NCBI GenBank assembly: GCA_900316595.1
Contig: ONDN01000001.1
Span: 1 to 7,621, forward strand
Reading direction: 5' to 3'
DNA length: 7,621 nucleotides
From: an uncultured Mycoplasmataceae bacterium
GTDB lineage: Bacteria; Bacillota_I; Bacilli_A; Mycoplasmatales; Mycoplasmoidaceae
Made by a program: the position numbers and the translations under genes. Numbering within the stretch: position 1 is the first letter of the stretch; each line of letters starts with the position of its first letter. The notes beneath the pieces were generated by a model. That model saw only the letters and a list, made by a program, of their open reading frames with translations, was not told the DNA's origin and made no database searches. Positions 1-6,131 of the stretch are shown one piece after another.

Positions 1-1151
1 ACCAAATTACTAAAAATAAGAATTTAGCTTTATTAGTTGGTGTTGGTAATATAGGAATTAATAAAGGATTTACTAGTCCATCACATCGTATTGCTGAATT
101 CATTTCAGACATATTAAGTGAAAATGAAGATGGAAGAACATTAATTGCATGTAATAATTTTGATTTTTACACAATTATGACTATTGCTAAAATTTGTGCT
201 GAAAGAAATAGACCATTTTTAATTTATAGTAAATCCGCTTCACAAACATTTCAATTCTTGTGTAAAAAGAATTATTTTTTAAATAAAAATATTAACTTTA
301 TTAAAGATACTGAAATAATGCAATCTAAGAATGCTGTAATAATAATTACAGCTATACATCAAAAACTATTTGAAAAAATGGAAAACATATTAAATGATGA
401 AGATCCTAAATTAAAAATATTGCCTACTGACTATTTTGTATATGCAATGCATACTGTAAGTGGCTATGAAAAATTAGAATCAACTCTATTTGATCATATA
501 GTTTACTCAAATGCAAAAAAGATTATTAAATTACCTAAGGAATTAATAACTGCTTCAGCTTCTGCTGAAGATCACAAATTCTTAATAGGTTTATTACGAC
601 CTAAATATGCAATTCCATTAAATGGTTTATATATGAACTTCATCCAATATAGAGATGCAGCATCTAAATCATATATTCAAAAATCAAATATTTTAATCTT
701 ATCTAATGGTGAATTAATTGAATTTGATAATGGTATATTACAAAAACCACATAAATTTATTAAACAACAATTACAATTTGTTAATGTTACAGGAGCTGTT
801 GATTCCGGATCTGCATCTATATTTGAAAGAGAACAGATGGCAAGCAATGGAGTATTACTAATAGATTTATTGATTGATAATCAAAAAAAGATAGTTACTC
901 ATCATAATTTCTCATCTATTGGTGTTATCAATATGACTGATGAAAACATGAAAATCATTAATGAAATTAATGAAGAATGTTTAAAGCAAATTAATGAGAA
1001 TCTTGAAAAGCAAGTACTTGATAAAACTAAATTATTGAATACAAAGGAGTTTAAATATTTTATTAAAAAAATATTTACTAAATATTATGACAAGAAGTTT
1101 GAGAAAAAACCTCTAGTAGTAACTACTTTAGTTTTTAGAAAAGATAGATAA
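1..1151 (+). CDS. rnj: RNase J family protein (beta-CASP metallo-beta-lactamase fold), 5' end missing, catalytic motifs degenerate
   Basis: The reading frame is open from base 3, giving 382 residues to the TAA at 1149-1151; the N-terminal part with the HxHxDH metal site lies outside the window. Family landmarks occur in order: a KGFTSPSHRI segment like the RNase J 'PGFT.SE' region, then GRTLIACNNFDF (like GRII/VATFASN), then LLRPKYAIPLNGLY (like LLKPKYFIPVHGEY). The C-terminal domain has NVTGAVDSG, a FSSIGVI segment (like ISRGFV) and a last helix/strand ending KKPLVVTTLVF. RNase J normally degrades and matures RNA in the cytoplasm by 5'-3' exo- and endonucleolytic cleavage. Here the three beta-CASP metal/catalytic positions appear replaced: Asp of SDSTN is Gly (39-41), the motif-B HVSGHAS stretch is LITASAS (543-563), and the motif-C His of PVHG is Asn (621-623). 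I infer an RNase J2-type non-catalytic or weakly active paralogue, perhaps a partner of an active RNase J elsewhere. The family call is firm; J1 versus J2 is not. It ends 26 nt before the FtsK-like gene and is probably co-transcribed with it. Confidence 0.87.
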   Translation, partial: QITKNKNLALLVGVGNIGINKGFTSPSHRIAEFISDILSENEDGRTLIACNNFDFYTIMTIAKICAERNRPFLIYSKSASQTFQFLCKKNYFLNKNINFIKDTEIMQSKNAVIIITAIHQKLFEKMENILNDEDPKLKILPTDYFVYAMHTVSGYEKLESTLFDHIVYSNAKKIIKLPKELITASASAEDHKFLIGLLRPKYAIPLNGLYMNFIQYRDAASKSYIQKSNILILSNGELIEFDNGILQKPHKFIKQQLQFVNVTGAVDSGSASIFEREQMASNGVLLIDLLIDNQKKIVTHHNFSSIGVINMTDENMKIINEINEECLKQINENLEKQVLDKTKLLNTKEFKYFIKKIFTKYYDKKFEKKPLVVTTLVFRKDR

Positions 1152-1161
1152 ATAAGTAATA

Positions 1162-1167
1162 TATAAC
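1162..1167 (+). promoter_or_regulatory. Possible -10 box just upstream of the FtsK-like gene
   Basis: TATAAC lies 10 nt before the ATG at 1178, in the 26-nt gap after the RNase J-like gene. No Shine-Dalgarno sequence is visible. A promoter here would give an almost leaderless mRNA. The gap is very AT-rich, so chance occurrence is likely, and read-through from the upstream gene is an equal possibility. Confidence 0.25.
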
Positions 1168-1177
1168 TATATATCTT

Positions 1178-3172
1178 ATGGATAATAAACCAACCGAAAA
1201 TACTTGTAATGATATAAATGATCTTAGTCAAATAAATTCATTTGAGCCTTATTCGGAATTAGATAATAAAAAGAAAAATGTTAAACAATTGATAATAAAA
1301 ATTATTTTATTATCAATTTTAATATTTGCCATTCTTAGAATTCCATTGTGTGGTTGTTATATTGATGCTTTTTTATTTGAATATTTATTTGGATTTGGAA
1401 AATATTTGATTTATATCTTTTCTATTATTTTTATTTGTGTATCTTTTTTTAATCTAACAATCAAAAAAAGATTTATTATTGGTGCATCATTAATTGCCAT
1501 ATTGGTATCAATAGTATTCTCAACAATATCAACTATTTGATTTGAAAGCTCTGTTTGAGAAAAAATATATGATTCAGATCCTAACAAATCTAATTTTGTT
1601 ATGCGGCTTAGTTATTACCATAATAACTATTTTTTGCCTTATGCTATCAAAAATATTTGGTCATATGCATACAAAGATGTAAATAGTTTATGATTTATGA
1701 ACACTAGGATAACTATGCCTAAAGGCAATGAAACTCCTAATTTTGCTTTTATTGTTTCTGGTGGTTTAATTGGTGAATTTATTGTTTCTATAAATTATTG
1801 AATTACTATATTATTTGCCATTACTTTAATTGTTTTAATTTGTTTGATGTTAATTAAAAAAACAAACTCAAAAATTGGAACTTGAATTAACAATAAAATT
1901 AATAGTTTTTTTAGTAAAACTAAAAAAAATGACAAGGATGATGTACATAATACAACTCAAAATAGTGATCAAAATATTAAACACACAAAATTAAAAACAC
2001 GATCTTTTGACACACCTGATAAGTTTGACACTAATACACCACCATTAAGCTTTTTAAATGATACAAGTGTAGATAACAATGTTTATAATAAAATAGATGC
2101 TAATAAAAGCAAAGAAATAATTACTCAAGTCCTTGAGAAAGCAAATTTGAAGATAAAATTTGATAGTATTAATGTCATGCCCTTATTCACTGAAATTAAA
2201 TTTCATGGAAACCAAGCGAAAGATGTTGATGGATTTATTAAAAATGGCAGTGAAATCGCTTGCTCTCTTCAACTAGAAGAATTTTACATTTTAACAAGGG
2301 GAAATTATATTGTTTTTGAATATAAAAATGCTAAATTATCAAAAGTATCAATTAAATCAATACTTGTAAACAACAATATAGGCAATAATAAATGTTATGC
2401 CGTTGTTGGTGTTGATGAAAATGGTAACCCATTATTTATGGATTATAAAATAGATGAATCTATTTTAATTATTGGTGAAAAAGGTTCAGGCGTTAGCATG
2501 CTATTATCATGTTTAATAATAACATCTGTATATATGTCTTCTCCAGTATTTTTAAATATTGACATTATTTCTAAAGAGAAAAATTCTGCTATTCAATCAA
2601 TAATTAATATTCCTCATATTAAAGAAGTAATTTCTGCTGATTCATCTGATGATGTTAAAAAAATATTAGATAAATACGTTAAAGAAATTAAACTTCGTCA
2701 AGCAAAATTAACAAATGCCAATGTTAGTGATCAAAAATCATTTAATAAAGTATGCAAAAAGTTCAATGAGAAACCAATGGTAACTAAAGTTCTTGTAATT
2801 AATAACTTTGACCAAATGATTAAAAATAATATTCAATATATTTCACAAATTAATTATATTTTGCAAAATTGTAAGAAATTAGGCATTTGTCTCATTCTAA
2901 GTTCTTCAGAAATAAATAATGAAATGCTAAATAAAAACATTATTAATAAAATACATAACATATTAGTATTAAAAACTAACTCAGCACAGCAGAGCTTAAA
3001 ATTATTAAATAACAAACGCGCCTGCCAATTATATGGTAGTGGGGATGGATATTTAATAACTTCAGTCAATAAGAATAATAGGGTAAGATTCCAAACATGT
3101 TATTTAGGACAAATTGAATTAACTAACATTGTAAAAATAATTAATAATTTCTATAAATCAAATAAAAATTAG
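1178..3172 (+). CDS. FtsK/SpoIIIE-like membrane protein with degenerate ATPase motifs
   Basis: One 664-aa protein in code 4; TGA encodes Trp at residues 121, 127, 172, 208 and 236. A polar N-terminus (1-37) is followed by about four membrane segments (roughly 38-56, 65-92, 98-120, 189-226). The last carries SGGLIGEF, resembling the GG..G motif of the FtsK membrane domain. A polar, Lys/Asn/Asp-rich linker (about 227-315) leads to an FtsK-type motor region. Landmarks match FtsK in order: a P-loop-like GEKGSGVS at 433-440 (FtsK GATGSGKS), then NIPHIKEVIS (GIPHLL.PVVT), VLVINNFDQM at the Walker B position, LGICLILSSS (AGIHLIIATQ), and a QLYGSGDGYLIT segment (LLGRGDMLY). The Walker A Lys is Val439 and the Walker B Asp-Glu are Asn542-Asn543, so ATP hydrolysis is not expected. 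The protein ends where the FtsK alpha/beta core ends, so the DNA-reading gamma domain is absent. FtsK normally pumps DNA through the septum during division. This copy may be a structural or regulatory membrane relative; it has no frameshift or premature stop. The homology is clear, but a role as DNA translocase is doubtful, so I give no gene symbol. Confidence 0.88.
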
Positions 3173-3188
3173 AGGCCTTATACAAGAT

Positions 3189-3223
3189 AAAGAACCACTG
3201 GTAGCTTTCCAGTGGTTCTTTTT
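3189..3223 (+). terminator. Strong intrinsic terminator after the FtsK-like gene
   Basis: A perfect 13-bp stem (3189-3201 with 3209-3221) contains the GAACCACTGG core. It has a 7-nt loop (TAGCTTT) and a run of five T at 3219-3223. It starts 17 nt after the TAG stop. On the other strand the stem is followed by a broken T-rich stretch (TTCTTTATCTTG), so it could also weakly stop leftward transcripts arriving from the gap or from fmt. Confidence 0.92.
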
Positions 3224-3582
3224 AAATTATGCATAATCTAGTTTCGCTCGCAAATTTTCTGCTCTCAAGTTTCTTGACTTCTATCTTCTATTAAACGCAA
3301 AAGATTAATTACAATTATCGATTAGACACACAAATCTGTTTTTAGAATTTATACACTAATCTCTAAACCAATTATCTTCTTAATTTATCTTTATTTATTT
3401 TCCTAGTAAAAATCAAATCCAACATGAACTATCATAATACTATTCAACTAAACAAAAACTTTTCAATAGATAGTTGACAAGTTACAATCAAACATTACGA
3501 TTGGCTTGCATAATAATTAAACCATAAAATAACAAATTTTCTTAAAATTTTTTGTTAAATTTATAATTTAAAATTTTTAAAA
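3224..3582. other. Non-coding gap between convergent transcription units
   Basis: About 360 nt with no reading frame I can support on either strand under code 4, no tRNA-like cloverleaf and no recognisable gene remnant. The part at 3240-3290 is somewhat richer in G and C than its surroundings. Two inverted-repeat pairs compete for one arm: AACTATC (3427-3433) with GATAGTT (3469-3475), and TCAACTA (3444-3450) with TAGTTGA (3471-3477). The 3540-3582 end, downstream of fmt, is almost pure A/T with several short complementary A and T runs but no GC-containing terminator stem. Confidence 0.6.
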
Positions 3583-4530
3583 TTAATCAAATTTATCACC
3601 TTTTTTAAATGGAAGGTTGCCATTTATTATTTGTTCTATAAATGTTATTTTTTTACCAGGAAGTTGTATTTGTTCAAGGCATATTGCTTTATCTTTTGTA
3701 GCAACAAATATACCTTGGTCACTAATGTTAATAATTTCGCCACACTTGTAGTTGTCTGTATTCATAGAATTATTGATAGTTGCTTTATATACTTTAATAC
3801 TCAAATTGTTAATTAGTGTATAGGCAATACGTTTTTCATACAATGCACGTATTTTAGCGTCAATAAATTTAGCTTGTTTGTTTCAATCTATTTTTTTATC
3901 ATCCCTAGAGATTGGACTAACAAATACAACTTTAGATTCATCCTGAGTTGTAGTTTTAATATTTTTATTAAATAACTTGTCAAGATTATTAGTTAAATAT
4001 TCATAAATGATTTTTTTAATTTTCTCTCTTAAACTACTACCTGTTTCATTACTATCGATTTTTATTTTAATTTGATCAATTATAGGTCCTGCATCTAATT
4101 CAGGAGACATTACCATAAAACTAACGCCTGTAAATTGATCACAATTTAAAATTGCGCTTTCAATTGGTGTGGCTCCTCGATATTTTGGAAGCAATGATGG
4201 ATGAATATTTAAACATTTATATTCTGGATAATCAATTATTTCTTTAGGGATAATTTTCCCATATGAGCAAACTAAAATCATATCTGGTTTAGTTGCTAAA
4301 ATTTCATTAAGGCATAAGTTTAATTTTTCTGGTTGAAATAATTTTAAATTATTTTTTATAGCAATTTCTTTTATTGGAGAAATTATAATCTCTTTTTTTC
4401 TACCACTTGGTCTATCTGGTCTAGTAACAATACCAACAATATTAACATTAGAAACAAGTAGTGCTTCTAATGCTACTACTGATACATCATCAGTACCGAA
4501 AAAAAGTATTTTTTTAGAATTTGTATTCAT
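3583..4530 (-). CDS. fmt: Methionyl-tRNA formyltransferase
   Basis: This cytosolic enzyme transfers the formyl group from 10-formyl-tetrahydrofolate to the amino group of Met on initiator tRNA, producing fMet-tRNA for translation initiation. In code 4 it is 315 aa, the usual family length, with one TGA Trp at residue 216. The N-terminal Rossmann-like domain begins ILFFGTDDVSVVALEAL and includes RPDRPSGRKK, like the RPDRPAGRGKK loop. The catalytic triad is present: Asn108 and His110 in CLNIHPSLLPKYRG, and Asp146 in PELDAGPI. The ATPIESAIL and TGVSFMVM blocks also match. The C-terminal OB-like domain includes KIRALYEKRIAYT (like RAL.P.P.AYT) and the basic stretch LPGKKITFIE. The ATG at 4530 is supported because the conserved domain begins six residues later. 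No Shine-Dalgarno sequence is visible. It lies 31 nt downstream of the membrane-anchored protein gene, on the same strand. Confidence 0.97.
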
Positions 4531-4540
4531 TGCTAAATAT

Positions 4541-4546
4541 ATTATA
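4541..4546 (-). promoter_or_regulatory. Candidate -10 box for fmt
   Basis: On the minus strand a perfect TATAAT lies 10 nt before the fmt ATG, inside the 31-nt gap after the upstream gene. Initiation at the usual distance would leave only a few nucleotides of leader, consistent with the missing Shine-Dalgarno site. No -35 match is evident, which is common in mycoplasmas. Confidence 0.45.
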
Positions 4547-4561
4547 TGTATTGATTATTCT

Positions 4562-5230
4562 TTATTTTTTGTTGTTTTTTTCTTGCTGCTTTATCTGTTT
4601 CTTAGCAAGTTTAGCTTTAAGTTTTTCTTGTTTCTTTAGTTCTTTTTCCTCTATTTTTTTATTGCGCTCAATTTCAGCATCACGAATAGGGGCAATTCAT
4701 TCCATTTCCTTATTATAATCACATAAACCATTAATAAATATTTGACGATCTTGTGTTTTTCGATCAATCCTATGGACAACTACTTCGCATTCAATTGCTT
4801 GAGGTGGAAAAATCTTGCCAGTTTTTACATTTTGTGTTTGAAAACACACAACATATAAATCTCTTATAGGTGGGCGAACGAATTTTGCTTTTTTATTGGT
4901 TGTTTTTACTTGCTTTTTTTCAAGAGCATATTGATAATCTCTAATCCTATTAACTATTCTTTGTTTCTTTCTAGAATAGCTTGAATCATTAGGATTTATA
5001 TAGTAAATGTCATTTCTTTTGGCCACATATGAGCTAATGATCTTATTTCCATACTGATCAGAATCTTTTAAATATTGCTTAATAGACTTTCAAACTTCAT
5101 CTTTATTATGCCTTGCTGAAATAAGAGCCTTATTTCGTTCAGCTCTTTTTTTCTTAATTGTGATAGGAATCATGACAATAAGAGCAACACCAATAAGTGC
5201 AATGATTATAATCATACCGGAATTACCCAT
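4562..5230 (-). CDS. Membrane-anchored protein of unknown function with a basic coiled-coil-like tail
   Basis: A single 222-aa frame in code 4, with TGA Trp at residues 47 and 178. The start is the ATG at 5230, preceded at good spacing by GGAGGA, the best Shine-Dalgarno site in the window. Starting there places one hydrophobic helix (residues 6-24, MIIIIALIGVALIVMIPI) at the extreme N-terminus, followed by KKKR, so a single anchor with the bulk in the cytoplasm is the likely topology. Residues 45-105 are charged with many Tyr/Asn/Arg (DIYYINPNDSSYSRKKQRI). Residues 117-177 look like a compact beta-rich domain (LYVVCFQTQNVKTGKIF, AIECEVVVHRID, RQIFINGLCDYN). From about 184 the tail is Lys/Glu/Gln only and probably helical. 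I do not recognise the family. It is divergent from rpsT across a 60-nt intergenic region and upstream of fmt, with which it may be co-transcribed. Confidence 0.85.
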
Positions 5231-5236
5231 AATCAA

Positions 5237-5242
5237 TCCTCC
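5237..5242 (-). promoter_or_regulatory. Shine-Dalgarno site of the 222-aa membrane-anchored protein
   Basis: GGAGGA on the minus strand ends 6 nt before the ATG at 5230. It decides the start: an in-frame extension further upstream reads an implausible Cys/Phe-rich stretch across the divergent promoter region. It stands out because the other gene starts visible here have no comparable site. Confidence 0.8.
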
Positions 5243-5267
5243 AAAGCAATATTTATATATTTTTATA

Positions 5268-5273
5268 TATAAT
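5268..5273 (+). promoter_or_regulatory. Candidate -10 box for rpsT
   Basis: A perfect TATAAT sits 17 nt before the rpsT ATG in the 60-nt divergent intergenic region. A start site 6-8 nt downstream would leave a leader of about 10 nt with no Shine-Dalgarno sequence. The same AT-rich stretch presumably also holds the promoter for the divergent minus-strand gene (TATATA-like motifs), but I cannot choose one. Confidence 0.5.
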
Positions 5274-5290
5274 ACATTTAATATCATTTT

Positions 5291-5545
5291 ATGGCTAATA
5301 TTAAAACAAACATTAAATCTATTCGTAAAACAGCAAAAAGGCAAAAAAGAAATCAATCTGTAAAAACAACTTACAAAAACAATATTAAACGTGCTAGAAA
5401 TTCAGGAAAATTAACTGATTTAAGCAAGTCATATAAATCAATTGATTCTGCATTAGCAAAAGGTATAATCACTAAAAATAAAGCTAATCGTTTGAAATCT
5501 CGCACAATTAAGGCTGCTAATAAAATAAATAAAACTAAAGCATAA
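5291..5545 (+). CDS. rpsT: 30S ribosomal protein S20
   Basis: S20 binds 16S rRNA early in assembly of the small ribosomal subunit. The 84-aa length is typical. The sequence is very basic and shows the family pattern: MANIKTNIKSIRKTAKRQKR at the N-terminus, the NQSVKT motif, then IDSALAKGIITKNKANRLKS (like ID.AA.KG.IHKNKAARKKSRL) and a Lys-rich end. The ATG at 5291 gives the canonical MANIK start; no Shine-Dalgarno sequence precedes it. The TAA at 5543-5545 is followed after 5 nt by the lipoprotein ATG. The only terminator-like structure downstream lies within that next gene. Confidence 0.97.
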   Translation: MANIKTNIKSIRKTAKRQKRNQSVKTTYKNNIKRARNSGKLTDLSKSYKSIDSALAKGIITKNKANRLKSRTIKAANKINKTKA

Positions 5546-5550
5546 ATTTA

Positions 5551-6126
5551 ATGAAAATTTGAAAGAAAAGTAAGCTATTCTCATTATTATTGCCAACATT
5601 GGCAATAATTTCTTCTAGTCTACCTTTATGTAGTTGTGGTTCTAAAGGCAATGAATTTAATAATTTATATTATGGTAACATAACTCCACAAATAAATAAA
5701 AAAAATAGAAAAAAAGTTATGAGTATAGCAGCTAATCATTTTAAAGAACAATGAAGTGTTATTGAATATGGCACAACTATATCTGAAAGTGAGTTTGAAC
5801 AAAAAATTCAAGTTAAACCCATTACTTGTTATGAATATTATTGAAATATAATTTATTATTTTGCAAGCATATGCACTGGCAAAGAGATTTATCAAATCAT
5901 TCAATGAGGTGATAAAAATAGCCCTATTGAAAGTGAAGGCAGAACTATCACAAGTGATATCATTTTAAAATATAATGATGAAAATCGTACATTATCACCT
6001 AAAACAACTACTGATGAATTCAAATATGGTTATGATAGTAATGGCACTATCTTAATAACATTTGCAAATGATAGCAAATATGCTATCCCATCATATGTTG
6101 CAAATTACATAAAAGTAGTAAAGTAA
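5551..6126 (+). CDS. Small Mycoplasma-type lipoprotein, function unknown
   Basis: A 191-aa protein in code 4; TGA encodes Trp at residues 4, 68, 98 and 119, so the standard code hides it. The N-terminus is a classic lipoprotein signal: MKIWKKSK, a hydrophobic core (LFSLLLPTLAIISSSLPL), then the lipobox L-C-S-C with Cys29 as the predicted acylated residue, followed by GSKGN. After processing, about 163 residues would be exposed on the cell surface. The mature part is polar and aromatic-rich (CYEYYWNIIYYF near 92-103) and has no enzymatic motif I know. The last third (FKYGYDSNGTILITF, AIPSYVANYI) looks beta-rich. It starts 5 nt after rpsT with no clear Shine-Dalgarno site and ends 5 nt before the convergent membrane-protein gene. 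Surface lipoproteins in mycoplasmas are usually lineage-specific, and I cannot name a family. Confidence 0.88.
5586..5615 (+). terminator. Perfect hairpin with U-rich tail inside the lipoprotein signal-peptide codons
   Basis: ATTATTGCCAA (5586-5596) is exactly complementary to TTGGCAATAAT (5599-5609), giving an 11-bp stem with a GCC/GGC core. Drawn with a 4-nt loop the stem is 10 bp. A T-rich stretch TTTCTTCT follows. It begins 41 nt after the rpsT stop and 36 nt into the lipoprotein gene, over residues about 12-20. It has the form of an intrinsic terminator or attenuator, but its tail is interrupted by C. Whether it acts in vivo is inference. Confidence 0.6.
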
Positions 6127-6131
6127 TTTAA

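Noticed and set aside
2854..3069. Minus-strand reading frame of 71 codons
   Set aside because: It lies antisense to the conserved FtsK core and has no family resemblance or ribosome-binding site.
1178..3172. Apparent break of the FtsK-like gene into a short membrane ORF and a separate C-terminal ORF, suggesting a pseudogene
   Set aside because: All interruptions are TGA codons in one unbroken frame, at Trp-plausible positions, and the other genes in the window need TGA as Trp too.
3475..3496. TTGACA at 3475-3480 as a -35 box of a plus-strand promoter
   Set aside because: The nearest -10-like sequence is about 29 nt away, too far, and no gene follows on that strand.
3583..4530. fmt split in two by a stop near 3883
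   Set aside because: The stop is TGA in frame; read as Trp216 it gives the normal 315-aa Fmt with a complete C-terminal domain.
4521..4718. Plus-strand hydrophobic reading frame
   Set aside because: It is the antisense shadow of the Lys-rich tail of the 222-aa protein; low-complexity Phe/Ser/Leu arises from reverse-complemented Lys/Glu codons.
5291..5363. Upstream in-frame extension of the minus-strand 222-aa protein across the divergent promoter into rpsT
   Set aside because: The GGAGGA site places the start at 5230, and the extension would be antisense to rpsT.
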